Positions 23,868 through 32,399 are shown, numbered from the stretch's first letter. The stretch: 36,346 bases of DNA from JACDAN01 sp035535195 (GCA_035535195.1 DATLQK010000053.1:1-36346); one strand, 5' to 3'. Numbers and translations are program-made. The notes: a model not told the origin generated them from the sequence alone.

Positions 23868-24607
23868 CAGCTTCCGGTCGCTCCGAACCGCTCGGTCTTC
23901 ACGCGCCGCGCCGGGTAGCCGAGCTCGACGAGGCCGCCGGCCACCGCTTCGACGAAGCTCGTCGGCCCGCACACGAACGCGTGCGCGTCCTCGGCCGCCG
24001 CCCACGCGACGTCGGCCAGCAGCTCCGCGTCGACGCGGCGCGAGTACCCGGTCCAGCCGGGAGGCTGCGCGCGGGTGAGCGTCAAGGTCACCTCGACCCC
24101 GTCGGCCGCGCCGTCCAGCTCCTCGCGGTAGATCACGTCGTCCAGTGTCCGCGACGAGTAGAGCAGCCGGACCGGCACGTCACTGCCCGTCTGCTGCCGG
24201 TGCCGGAGCATCGAGCGCAGCGGGACGACGCCCGACCCGCCGGCGACGAGGAGCAGCGGCCCGCCCGCCTCCGGGCCCCAGACGAAGTAACCGCAGATCG
24301 GCCCGCGGATCTCGATCCCGTCCCTGGCCCGCAGCTCCTCGGTCAGGTACGGCGAGACCTCGCCGTCCTCGAGGCGCTCGACGGTGATCGAGACCGGCTC
24401 GCCAGGCGCCGAGGCGATCGAGTACTCCCGCTCCGCCTGGTAGCCGTCCTCGGCCGTCAGCCGGACGTCGAGGTGCTGCCCCGCGCTGTGGCCGTCCCAG
24501 TCGGGGACGTCGAGGACGATCGTCCGGACCCGAGGCGTCTCCCCCACGACCTCTGCCACGGTCGCGACCTGCCAGCTCAGTCGCCGGAGTACCGCTGTTC
24601 CCGCCAC
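23867..24607 (-). CDS. FAD/NAD(P)-binding oxidoreductase (FNR family)
   Basis: A flavin reductase of about 237-246 residues. The FAD motif REYSIAS, the NAD(P) site LLLVAGGSGVVPLRSML and the C-terminal FVCGPTSFVEAV are those of ferredoxin-NADP reductase-like enzymes; no 2Fe-2S domain is attached. Homologue-like sequence begins SWQVATV, where no ATG, GTG or TTG exists; either the upstream GTG at 24607 (inside the Moco gene) or a CTG at 24580 in a CTGA overlap is the start. It probably passes electrons between NAD(P)H and the adjacent molybdenum enzyme. Confidence 0.88.
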   Translation of the reverse strand: MAGTAVLRRLSWQVATVAEVVGETPRVRTIVLDVPDWDGHSAGQHLDVRLTAEDGYQAEREYSIASAPGEPVSITVERLEDGEVSPYLTEELRARDGIEIRGPICGYFVWGPEAGGPLLLVAGGSGVVPLRSMLRHRQQTGSDVPVRLLYSSRTLDDVIYREELDGAADGVEVTLTLTRAQPPGWTGYSRRVDAELLADVAWAAAEDAHAFVCGPTSFVEAVAGGLVELGYPARRVKTERFGATGS

Positions 24608-25182
24608 GGGTCGCCGTAGAGGTGGTAGCCGTAGGTCTCCCAGAACCCCGGCTCGTCCTCCTCGCGCATGGCGAGGCCGCGGACCCACTTCGCGCTCTTC
24701 CAGAAGTACAGGTGCGGGACGAGCAGGCGGGCGGGACCGCCGTGCTCGGGGTCGAGCGGCTCGCCGTCGTAGGCAAACGCGATCCACGCCTTGCCGCCGG
24801 TGACGTCCTCGGTCGGGAGGTTGGTCGTGTAGCCCCCGTCGCAGAACGCGAGCACGTAGGGAGCGTCCGCGCCCGCCGCCTCGAGCAGCGCGTCGACCGA
24901 GACCCCCTCCCAGCTCGTATCGAGCTTCGACCATCGCGTGACGCAGTGGATGTCGACGGTCGCCTCCTCGGTCGGAAGCGCCCGGAACTCATCCCAGGTC
25001 CAGGAGGTCCGCTCCTCGCCGTCGACGATCGAGAACGTCCACTGCTCGAGCGGCGTGTGCGGAGTGGGGCCGGCCGAAAGGACGGGGAAATCGTCGGTCA
25101 AGTACTGCCCCGGCGGGACTCGGCCGGAATCGGCTTCCGGGTCGCGCCGCCGTCCCTTGAACCCGCGCGAGATGAAGCTCAT
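24577..25182 (-). CDS. Molybdopterin-dependent oxidoreductase (sulfite oxidase-like)
   Basis: A 201-residue protein of the YedY/sulfite oxidase catalytic fold. The Moco-ligand cysteine is Cys80 in VDIHCVTRW, followed by SKLDTSWEGVSVDALL, GGYTTNLP, and HGGPARLLVPHLYFWKSAKW, all typical. There is no signal peptide, so it is cytoplasmic, unlike YedY. ATG at 25182 follows a G-rich stretch. It overlaps the flavin reductase gene and heads the trio with DUF6510. The substrate (sulfite, sulfoxide or other) is unknown. It lacks the dimerisation domain of true sulfite oxidases. Confidence 0.9.
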   Translation of the reverse strand: MSFISRGFKGRRRDPEADSGRVPPGQYLTDDFPVLSAGPTPHTPLEQWTFSIVDGEERTSWTWDEFRALPTEEATVDIHCVTRWSKLDTSWEGVSVDALLEAAGADAPYVLAFCDGGYTTNLPTEDVTGGKAWIAFAYDGEPLDPEHGGPARLLVPHLYFWKSAKWVRGLAMREEDEPGFWETYGYHLYGDPWREQRYSGD

Positions 25183-25213
25183 GGCCCCCAGTCTCCGCCT
25201 TTCCCCAAATGTT

Positions 25214-25771
25214 TCAACCCTGGTCGATGGCGCGCTCGAACCACTCGACCGCATCACGGCTCTTCCCGCGGGTGCCGTTGTCCGTGCGTAAGAACTTGAG
25301 GTAGAGCTGGAGCGTCGGACCGAGTCGCTGAGCCAGCGCTCTGGCGCGGCGCGTCGCGCGGTCCTGGTCGCCGCGGCGGTTGAGTCCGAACCAGGCGGCG
25401 AAGGCCTCGTCGTGCCAGCGGACGAGCTTCACGAGCTCGCGGTCGTCGACGAACCGCTCGAGGAACCGGGCGGCCTGCGAGCCGTGGTGTCCCGGGCTTC
25501 CCACCGCCGCTGTCCCCTCCGGGGCGCGGTACTTGAACGAGTCGTGAACGAGCGCCGCGAGCCGCAACCGCCGCCGCTCCTGCTCGCCCGCCGCTTCGCG
25601 GTCGACGTTGGCGAGCACGTCGGCGATGTGGTGCTTGACCGCGCCTTCGGGGTGCCCCCGGCGCGGCGTTCCCCACTCCACGCCGCGCTGCCACTCGGGG
25701 TCGGCGGCAATCCGGCGCTCGACGTCGTTTTCGAGATTGAAAGGCAGTGTGAGCGATTCCGGATTTTCCAC
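25214..25771 (-). CDS. HD-domain protein
   Basis: A 185-residue protein resembling the HD phosphohydrolase superfamily. Metal-site candidates are H47/H48 (KHHIADV), H76-D77 (LVHDSFKY), H95/H96 (GHHGSQAA) and H120-D121 (RWHDEAFAAW), in the order expected for HD domains. It is likely a metal-dependent phosphohydrolase acting on nucleotides or similar; the exact substrate is not indicated. The GTG start at 25771 is the only good candidate. It lies 31 bases before the Moco gene and may be first in that operon. It diverges from the secreted glycosidase gene. Confidence 0.8.
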   Translation of the reverse strand: MENPESLTLPFNLENDVERRIAADPEWQRGVEWGTPRRGHPEGAVKHHIADVLANVDREAAGEQERRRLRLAALVHDSFKYRAPEGTAAVGSPGHHGSQAARFLERFVDDRELVKLVRWHDEAFAAWFGLNRRGDQDRATRRARALAQRLGPTLQLYLKFLRTDNGTRGKSRDAVEWFERAIDQG

Positions 25772-25890
25772 GGCGAATTCGCGAGCTTTTGACGGAGGAT
25801 CCTGCCTGTTTCACGCGGCGGAATCGCCGCTGTAAAACGTTCGTAAGCATGCTTCGTACACGGCGAAACCCCGGCTAGCCTGGGCAGCCG
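25772..25890. promoter_or_regulatory. Divergent intergenic region with hairpin and palindrome
   Basis: This gap holds a 6-bp hairpin GCGGCG-GAAT-CGCCGC, the palindrome AAGCATGCTT, and two TTCGTA direct repeats 12 bases apart. It has no clear -35/-10 pair. These elements may regulate the HD-domain and/or secreted glycosidase genes. Confidence 0.35.
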
Positions 25891-27072
25891 ATGGTCAAGC
25901 GACTTGCTCCCATCCTCATCTTCCTGCTCGCCGCCGCGGGCGTTGCGATTGCCACGAGCGCGACCGCCGGCTCAGCGGACGGCGCGAGCTCTGGAGCCGC
26001 CCGGACGCAGGCGTCGCGAATGATGATCGGCTTCTACGACGACGAGTCGGTCTTCGGGCGCACGCCGTGGGCCTTCAACCAGCTGAAGAGCCTGCGAGCG
26101 GGGATCGTCCGCATCACGATCGACTGGTCGAGCGTCGCGAAGCGCCGCCCCGCCGCCGCAGCGAACGCGGCCGATCCCGCCTACAACTGGACCGTCGTCG
26201 ACCGCGTCGTCTCCGAGGCGGGCAAGAAGAAGATTCGCGTCCTGGCGACGATCTACGGGACGCCGCGCTGGGCGGGCCGTGCCCGCAACCGCGTGCCGCG
26301 CCGGCCGACCGATCTCCGTCTCTTCGCGACAGCCGCCGCCAAGCGCTACAGCGGCACCTACAGGGTGCGAGCGGGCGAGAACGAGCCCGAGCGCACGCTG
26401 CCGGCCATCCGCCACTGGCTCGCCTGGAACGAGCCGAACAACCCGGTGTTCCTGAAGCCGCAGTGGAAGCGCGTCGGCGGCAAGTGGCGCCCTCAAAGCG
26501 CGTTCGACTACGCGAAGATCTGTGGCTCGATCTACGCCGGCGTCCACGCGACGCGACTCGGCGGCGAGAAGGTCGGCTGCGGTGTGACCGGCCCCCGCGG
26601 GAACGACGCGCCGGCGAGCTCGCGGCCGTCGACGTCACCGCTCGTCTTCATGACATGGCTCCGCCGTGCGGGCCTCCGCCGGTTCGACGCCTACGCCCAC
26701 CACCCGTACTACTCGAGCCGCGTCGAGCGCCCGTCGACCGTTCCGCGCTCGAAGAAGTCCGTCACGCTCGGCAACATCAGCGTGCTGATCAAGCAGCTCA
26801 ACCGCCTGTACGGCCGCGGCAAGCGCCTCTGGATCACCGAGTACGGCTACCAGACGAGCCCGCCCGATCGCTTCTTCGGGGTCCGGTACGCGAACCAGGC
26901 GCGCTACGTCCACCAGGCCGCCTCGCTCGCGCGGCGGACGCGCCGGGTCGACATGTTCGTCTGGTTCCTGATCCGCGACGAGCGACGGCTGTCCGGCTGG
27001 CAGTCCGGCGTCGTCACCGCCAGGGGCAAGCGGAAGCCCGCTTTCCGCGCCTTCCAGACGCTGCGGCGATAA
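25891..27072 (+). CDS. Secreted clan GH-A-like glycoside hydrolase
   Basis: A 393-residue exported protein with a cellulase-like TIM barrel. The signal peptide is RLAPILIFLLAAAGVAIATSATA. The acid/base motif is WNEPNNP with Glu181, and the nucleophile motif is LWITEYGYQT with Glu317. HHPYY at about 270-274 lies between them, as in GH5, GH39 and related families. The catalytic pair is therefore complete. The family number cannot be set by eye and the substrate is unknown. The gene is followed by a strong 9-bp hairpin. Its length matches a single catalytic domain without a carbohydrate-binding module. Confidence 0.88.
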   Translation: MVKRLAPILIFLLAAAGVAIATSATAGSADGASSGAARTQASRMMIGFYDDESVFGRTPWAFNQLKSLRAGIVRITIDWSSVAKRRPAAAANAADPAYNWTVVDRVVSEAGKKKIRVLATIYGTPRWAGRARNRVPRRPTDLRLFATAAAKRYSGTYRVRAGENEPERTLPAIRHWLAWNEPNNPVFLKPQWKRVGGKWRPQSAFDYAKICGSIYAGVHATRLGGEKVGCGVTGPRGNDAPASSRPSTSPLVFMTWLRRAGLRRFDAYAHHPYYSSRVERPSTVPRSKKSVTLGNISVLIKQLNRLYGRGKRLWITEYGYQTSPPDRFFGVRYANQARYVHQAASLARRTRRVDMFVWFLIRDERRLSGWQSGVVTARGKRKPAFRAFQTLRR

Positions 27073-27083
27073 CCCGGCCGGTG

Positions 27084-27109
27084 CCGACCCGGTTGTAACT
27101 CCGGGTCGG
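27084..27109 (+). terminator. Terminator-like hairpin after the glycosidase gene
   Basis: CCGACCCGG and CCGGGTCGG form a perfect 9-bp stem with an 8-base loop, 11 bases after the glycosidase stop. No T-tract follows, as is common in high-GC actinobacteria. A second, shorter hairpin (CTCGGG/CCCGAG, 27121-27143) precedes the next gene. Confidence 0.6.
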
Positions 27110-27158
27110 ACGTGCGACAACTCGGGGTGGGGTCGAACCCGAGACGAAAGAGGGCCGC

Positions 27159-28028
27159 ATGAGCTCCACCATGTCCGCGCCGCCGATCGTCCTGATCCAC
27201 GGGATGTGGATGACCACGCGCAGCTGGGAGGGCTGGGTCGCACACTACGAAGCACGGGGCCACCGAGCGATCGCGATCCCGTGGGCCGGGCTTGATGCCG
27301 AGCCCGAGCAGCTCCGCCGAGATCCGTCGCCGCTCCGCGGCCTCGGGATCCGGCAGATCGTCGACCACCTGGCGAACGCGATCCGTCGCCTCGACCGGCC
27401 GCCGATCATCATCGGTCACTCCTTCGGCGGCCTCTTCACGCAGCTGCTCCTCGACCGGGGCCTGGGGGCGGCGGGCGTGGCGCTCGGGACTGCGGCGCCG
27501 AAGGGCGTGCTTCGGCTGCCGTACTCGACGCTTCGGGCCTCCTGGCCGGCGCTCAACAACCCGGCGAAGCGCCGCAGGGAGGTGCCACTGACCCGCGACC
27601 AGTTCCACTGGTGCTTCACGAACTCGCTCTCGCGGGAGGAGTCGGACGCCGTCTACGACCGCTACTACATCCCCGGCGCGGGCCGCTGCTTCTTCCAGGC
27701 CGGCCTCGCGAACTTCAACCCGAACGCCGCCACGAAGGTGAACTACCGAAATCCGGAACGGGCGCCGCTGCTTCTCGCCGCCGGCGCCGAGGACCGGATC
27801 TGCCCACCGTCCGTGAACCGCGCGAACTTCAAGAAGCAGTGGCAGGCGCCGTCGGCAACGGAGGCCCAGGAGTACCCCGGCCGCTGCCACTACCCGGGAC
27901 AGGACGGCTGGGAGGAGGTCGCGGACTTCGCCCTCGCGTGGACGCTGCAGCACGCTCGCAACACGGCGCCGGGCGCGACCGCGCGGGAGGCGCCCGAGAC
28001 CGGAGCGGCGCCGTCGCCGAGCGGCTGA
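27159..28028 (+). CDS. Alpha/beta hydrolase
   Basis: A 289-residue esterase/lipase-like enzyme. The oxyanion HG is at 14-15, the nucleophile Ser88 in GHSFGG, the acid Asp212 in AGAEDRICPP, and the His244 in RCHYPGQDGWEEV; the triad is complete. There is no signal peptide. ATG at 27159 has GAGGG as a possible ribosome site. The C-terminal Ala/Pro-rich tail is disordered. Its stop overlaps the next gene's probable CTG start as CTGA. The substrate is not evident; broad esterase or haloperoxidase-like activity is typical. Confidence 0.92.
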   Translation: MSSTMSAPPIVLIHGMWMTTRSWEGWVAHYEARGHRAIAIPWAGLDAEPEQLRRDPSPLRGLGIRQIVDHLANAIRRLDRPPIIIGHSFGGLFTQLLLDRGLGAAGVALGTAAPKGVLRLPYSTLRASWPALNNPAKRRREVPLTRDQFHWCFTNSLSREESDAVYDRYYIPGAGRCFFQAGLANFNPNAATKVNYRNPERAPLLLAAGAEDRICPPSVNRANFKKQWQAPSATEAQEYPGRCHYPGQDGWEEVADFALAWTLQHARNTAPGATAREAPETGAAPSPSG

Positions 28029-28300
28029 GCGACCCGCGCGCCGAACGCATCCTGGCCAGGGTGCGGGCGATTCCGGAAGGGTTCGTCCGGACCTACGGCG
28101 ACATCGACCCGCGCGCCCCGCGACTCGTCGGCCTCGTGCTCTCCCGGACCGAGGAGGACCTGCCCTGGCACCGGGTCGTCCGCGCGGACGGCAGCCTCGC
28201 GAAGGGCGACCGGCAGCGGCAGCTGCTCCTTCGTGAGGAGATCCCGATGAACGGCGACCGCGTCGACCTGCGCGTCGCGCGGTTGCCCCAGGAGTACTAG
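28025..28300 (+). CDS. Alkyltransferase-like (ATL) MGMT-family DNA-binding protein
   Basis: A 91-residue protein of the MGMT DNA-binding domain. The active-site motif P-C-H-R of alkyltransferases is replaced by PWHRVVRADGSLAKG, with Trp in place of Cys. It cannot transfer alkyl groups but should bind O6-alkylguanine and flag it for nucleotide excision repair, as Atl1/eAtl proteins do. The family's first helix, RAERILARVRAIPEGFVRTYGDI, begins before any ATG/GTG/TTG; a CTG at 28025 in a CTGA overlap gives the full domain, while a GTG at 28061 truncates it. The stop TAG shares CTAG with the convergent kinase. Confidence 0.85.
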   Translation: MSDPRAERILARVRAIPEGFVRTYGDIDPRAPRLVGLVLSRTEEDLPWHRVVRADGSLAKGDRQRQLLLREEIPMNGDRVDLRVARLPQEY

Positions 28301-29124
28301 CCGGCCGCGGCGCGAGCTCCCGCCGAGCAGGCGCGCCGGAGGGCGGTCGCCAGTCCATCGCCCTCGGCGAGGGCGACGAGGAACGTCGCGCCGAAGGCGT
28401 CTCCTGCTCCGAACGGGGACGTGCGGCGGACCGGCTCGCCCGCGTAACGCTCGAGCTCGTCTCCGGCAGCGGCGAGGGCTCCGTCGACGCCGCGCTTGAT
28501 ACACACGACCGCGAAGCGGCTCGCGAGGGACCGCGCCGCCTGCTCCGGCTCCTCTCCCGTGAGAGCCCGGGCCTCCTCGGCCGTCGCGAGCAGGACCGTG
28601 CCAGCTTCGAGGCCGACGTCGCGGGCCGTCGCCGCCAGGTTCGGGGAGCCCAGATCGACGCCGGCCGTGCCGCCGGTGAAGCGGGTGAGCGCTGCGCGAG
28701 CCGCGTCGCCCGAACCGTCCTGGAAGAGGGCGAAGCCGGAGACGAACAGGGCGTCTGCCTCGAGCGCAGCTGGAACGTCCTCGGGCGAGAATCGAGCATT
28801 CGCTCCGCGGTGCGCCACCACCCCCGGGGCCGTCGTTCCGTCGCCGAGCGCGACCGCGGCTCCCGTCGCAAGGGTGGGGTCACGCGCAAGCCTCGCCTCG
28901 ATACCCAGCGCCTCGAGCTCGGCCTGCACGAGCGCGCCGGCGGGATCGGAGCCCACCCGGCCGACGACGACAGCCGTTGCACCCGCCTCGGCCGCAGCGC
29001 GGCCCGCGTTCACCGCGGACCCCCCGGCCCGCACCGAGATCGCCGAGTGGATACGCTCGCCGGGCGGCGGCAGCGCGGAACAGACGACGTCGACCATCAC
29101 GTCGCCGACGGCGGCGAAGCGCAC
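28297..29124 (-). CDS. PfkB-family carbohydrate kinase
   Basis: A ribokinase-fold sugar or nucleoside kinase of 275 residues. The N-terminal GGSAVNAGRAAAEAGA at 34-49 binds sugar and the C-terminal FGAGDAFGATFL at 238-249 carries the anion hole and the catalytic base Asp242. The start is a GTG at 29124, four codons after a CTGA overlap with the cyclase stop; the fold begins at RFAAVGDVMVDVV. It is just downstream of the cyclase gene, likely co-transcribed. The sugar is not identifiable. It ends tail-to-tail with the ATL gene and shares its stop codon bases. Confidence 0.92.
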   Translation of the reverse strand: MRFAAVGDVMVDVVCSALPPPGERIHSAISVRAGGSAVNAGRAAAEAGATAVVVGRVGSDPAGALVQAELEALGIEARLARDPTLATGAAVALGDGTTAPGVVAHRGANARFSPEDVPAALEADALFVSGFALFQDGSGDAARAALTRFTGGTAGVDLGSPNLAATARDVGLEAGTVLLATAEEARALTGEEPEQAARSLASRFAVVCIKRGVDGALAAAGDELERYAGEPVRRTSPFGAGDAFGATFLVALAEGDGLATALRRACSAGARAAAG

Positions 29125-29132
29125 CGGCGAGC

Positions 29133-32100
29133 TCAGGCCGCCGGCCTGCTGCCGGCGAGCGAGAGGATCTCGGCGACCGGCGCAGCCGCCAGCAAGCGGT
29201 CGCGCCGCTCGGGCGCAAGGGTCGTTGCGAAGGACTCGACGAACTCCGCCGCCTCGCCGTAGGCCGTCGCCGCGACGTCGTCCTCCCCGAGCGAGTAGGC
29301 CGCCTCGCCGAGCGCCGAACGCGCAGCCCACCGCGCCGGGGGCCCGACGAGATTGTCCGCGATCTCGATTGCCGCCCGGAGCGCCTCCAACGCCTCGTCC
29401 CGCCGCCCGAGCCGCGCCAGCGCCTGTCCGAGCAGCGTCAGCGACCGCGCCTCGTACTTCCGCCGGCGCGTCTGCCGGGTGATCGCGATCGCCTTCTCGG
29501 CCCACTCGGCGGCCGCCTCCGGCGTCTCGGCGTAGAGCGCGATTTCCGCCCGGCTCGTCAGGAGACGACCCACGATCAGCCACGTTGTCCACGCGGTTGC
29601 GCTCTCCGCGCCCTCCCACCGAACTGGCCATTCGGCCTGAGCCCGCCCGACGTCGCCCGCGAGCAGGTGCGTCAGGATCAGGTCCGAGCCGCCGAACTGC
29701 AACGGCATGCCGAAGCTCTCGCCCTCCGACAGCTCGAGTGCTTCCTCCGTCCGGCGACGCGCCTCGGCCAGGTCGTACACCTCGCGGTAGGCGAGCGACG
29801 AGTAGTTGAGGACAGCCCGGGGGTTCTGCCCGAGCTCGCGAGCGATCACGAAGAGCTCGTCCCAGATCTCGATCGCTTCCTCGTGCCGGCCGAGCCCGCA
29901 GAGTGCCAGGGCCTTGAACCCGCCGCCGCGCAGCAGCGACTCGGCGCTCCGGACATGGGTTGCGAGCTCGCGCGTCTGCGTGGAGAGCTCGGCCGACCGC
30001 TCGTAGTCGCCCACCCAGTAGGTGAGATCCGCGTGGAGGTGGAGGTGGTGGCGGAGGCTGAGCGAGCGCTTCCCCGGCACCCACAGCTCGAGCGCGCGGT
30101 CGCCGATCTCGAGCGCGCGGCTCACGTCGTCGCCCTTGCCGCGCATCGCGAGGCCCTGGCTCTCCATCGCCAGCACCGCAGCGCGGGCGGTCTCGTCGCC
30201 CACTTCGTCGGCGAGCGGCGCCGCTTCCGCGGCGTTCGCAAGGGTCTCCTCGTCACGCTCCGTCCAGAGGAGCGCATGACCGAGCGCGATCAGCGCCTCG
30301 AGCCGGTCCTGTCCGGTCAGCTCCGGCAGGAGCTCCTGCAGCTCCTCCGCGGCCCGGGGATAGTCCGCCAGCTCGACGAGCGCGATTCCGCGCAGGAGAC
30401 GGATCCGCTGCCGCAGCTGGTCGTCCTCGGCGAGCTCGAGCGCCCTCGAGTAGAGGTCGATCACGGCGCCCTGCGCCCAGCTCCGGCGGGCAGCATCCGC
30501 CGCCGAGAGGAGATGGGGGATCGCCCGTGCCGGCTCACCGGCCTCGCGCCAGTGGTAGGCGAGGATCGCCGGCAGCGTCTCGCCCGCTCCCTCGAACGTC
30601 CCCTCGACATGGCGGGCGACGGCCGCGTGCCGCTCGCGCCGCACCGCACGCGGCAGCGTCGAGTAGGCGACCTCCCGGATCAGCATGTGCTTGAACGTGA
30701 ACTGGATGTCGCCCGAGAGTTGGCTCGCGGAGTCCCGCCGGATCAGGTCGCGAGCCTCGAGGAGCGCCAGCGGCCCGGCCAGCTCGCCGCCCGGTGAGAT
30801 CGTCTCGAGCAGCCCGAGCCAGAACGTCTTGCCGATCACGGCCGCGGAGAGGAGCGCTGACCGCGCCTCCTCCGGCAGGGCGTCCATCCGCGCCCCGATC
30901 GCCTCGCGGACCGTGACCGGGAGGTCGCCGCCCTCGCCGCGCTCGGCGACGGAGGAGACGAGCTCCTCGAGGAAGAGCGGGTTGCCGCCCGCCACCTCGA
31001 CCATTCGCGCAACGTCGAACTCGACCGCACCGGCCGACGCAGCCACCTGGAACGCAAGCGCCTCGGCCTGCTCCGCCGATAACGGCTCGAGCGGGATCGT
31101 CGTCTGGGCCGCGAGCGCGCTCCCCCAGGTCGGACGTGCGTCGAGCAGCTCGGGGCGAGCGGTCGCGACCAGCATCACCGGCGAGTCGCGAAGGTGCTGG
31201 GCGAGGTACTCGAGCAGCGCGATCTCGCTCGACTGGGCCCAGTGGACATCCTCGAAGACGAAGACCGTCGGTCGGACGGATCCCACGCACTCCATGAAAC
31301 GCCGAGCGGCGAAGAAGAGCAGTTGCGCCTGCGGGACCTGATCCTCCGGCGCCACGCCGAGGAGCAGCGCGAGGTAGCTGAAGATCTCCGCCGCTTCGGA
31401 CTCGGGGAGGAGCTCGGCGACGCCGTGTTCCAGCTTCTCGCGCGCCACGGGCGGCGAATCCGACTCCAGGATCCCGACCGCCTCGTGCACGAGGCGTGAG
31501 AACGCCTGGTAGCCGGCCTGCTCCTCGTACGGCAGGCAGCGGCCGCGCATCATTCGACCGCCGCCGGACTCGACCACCGCCGAGATCTCGTGGCAGAGCC
31601 GCGACTTACCGATCCCCGGCGGGCCCAGCACGGTGATCAGATGGGGCCGGCGCTCCGCGAGGCATCTCGACCAGACCGACGACATCAGCTCGACCTCGTA
31701 CGAGCGGCCGACGAGCGGCCGCACTGCCAGCGGTCGCTCTGCCGGCGCCAGCAGCGGTTCGACGGCGAGCCAGGCATCGACCGGGTCGGCCTTTCCCTTG
31801 GCCTCCACGGCCGGAACCGGTTCGTACCTGATCACGTGGCGCGTGGCGCGGTAGGTCTCGTCGCCGACGAGGAGTCGCATGGTCGGCGCCGCGGACTGGA
31901 GACGGGCGGCGGTGTTGACGACGTCGCCGATCGCGAGCGTGTCGGCTCCGTCGACCGAGACGACGGCGTCACCGGTGTTCACGGCCGCCCGGGCGGCGAG
32001 TCCGAGGCCTTCCTCCCGGTTCAGCAACTCGATCCGCTCGAGCACGCGGAGCCCCGCGCGAACCGCACGCTCGGCGTCGTCGCCGTACGCGACCGGCGCG

Positions 32101-32399
32101 CCGAACACGGCCACGACAGCGTCGCCGATGAACTTCTCCAGGACACCGCCGTGGTGCTCGATCCGCTCCTTCGCCTCGTCGTGGTAGCGGCGGAGGAGCT
32201 CGCGAACGTCCTCCGGGTCAGCCCGGTCGGAGCGCTCGGTGAAGCCGACGAGGTCGACGAAGAGCACCGAGACGAGCCGCCGCTCCTCGCGCAGGGCTGC
32301 CGATTCCAGCCGTGTGCCGCAGCTCGAGCAGAACCTCGCCTGCGCAGAGTTCGACGCGCCGCAGTTCGGGCAGGTCGACACGGTGTCCACGGTCGTCAC
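29133..32399 (-). CDS. Zinc-ribbon / class III nucleotidyl cyclase / AAA ATPase / TPR protein
   Basis: A 1088-residue signalling protein. An N-terminal zinc ribbon (C10, C13, C24, C27) is followed by a cyclase domain at about 40-180: metal Asp49 in FVDLVGFT and Asp93 in IGDAVVAVF, Lys89, Asn162 and Arg166 in GDVVNTAARL, so the catalytic set is complete and cAMP is likely. An AAA/STAND module has Walker A GPPGIGKS at 259-266 and VFVFEDVHW as Walker B. The C-terminal 450 residues are TPR-like helices. GTG start at 32399, overlapping the stop of the MFS remnant. It probably senses a ligand and makes cAMP. Confidence 0.93.
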   Translation of the reverse strand: MTTVDTVSTCPNCGASNSAQARFCSSCGTRLESAALREERRLVSVLFVDLVGFTERSDRADPEDVRELLRRYHDEAKERIEHHGGVLEKFIGDAVVAVFGAPVAYGDDAERAVRAGLRVLERIELLNREEGLGLAARAAVNTGDAVVSVDGADTLAIGDVVNTAARLQSAAPTMRLLVGDETYRATRHVIRYEPVPAVEAKGKADPVDAWLAVEPLLAPAERPLAVRPLVGRSYEVELMSSVWSRCLAERRPHLITVLGPPGIGKSRLCHEISAVVESGGGRMMRGRCLPYEEQAGYQAFSRLVHEAVGILESDSPPVAREKLEHGVAELLPESEAAEIFSYLALLLGVAPEDQVPQAQLLFFAARRFMECVGSVRPTVFVFEDVHWAQSSEIALLEYLAQHLRDSPVMLVATARPELLDARPTWGSALAAQTTIPLEPLSAEQAEALAFQVAASAGAVEFDVARMVEVAGGNPLFLEELVSSVAERGEGGDLPVTVREAIGARMDALPEEARSALLSAAVIGKTFWLGLLETISPGGELAGPLALLEARDLIRRDSASQLSGDIQFTFKHMLIREVAYSTLPRAVRRERHAAVARHVEGTFEGAGETLPAILAYHWREAGEPARAIPHLLSAADAARRSWAQGAVIDLYSRALELAEDDQLRQRIRLLRGIALVELADYPRAAEELQELLPELTGQDRLEALIALGHALLWTERDEETLANAAEAAPLADEVGDETARAAVLAMESQGLAMRGKGDDVSRALEIGDRALELWVPGKRSLSLRHHLHLHADLTYWVGDYERSAELSTQTRELATHVRSAESLLRGGGFKALALCGLGRHEEAIEIWDELFVIARELGQNPRAVLNYSSLAYREVYDLAEARRRTEEALELSEGESFGMPLQFGGSDLILTHLLAGDVGRAQAEWPVRWEGAESATAWTTWLIVGRLLTSRAEIALYAETPEAAAEWAEKAIAITRQTRRRKYEARSLTLLGQALARLGRRDEALEALRAAIEIADNLVGPPARWAARSALGEAAYSLGEDDVAATAYGEAAEFVESFATTLAPERRDRLLAAAPVAEILSLAGSRPAA

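Noticed and set aside
27121..27143. A T-arm-like GGTCGAACCC element suggesting a tRNA remnant
   Set aside because: There is no acceptor, D-arm or anticodon stem, and it pairs better as a simple hairpin.
26904..28982. A 692-codon minus-strand open frame over the glycosidase end, hydrolase, ATL and kinase genes
   Set aside because: Ser/Arg-rich shadow with no domains; four real genes explain the region.
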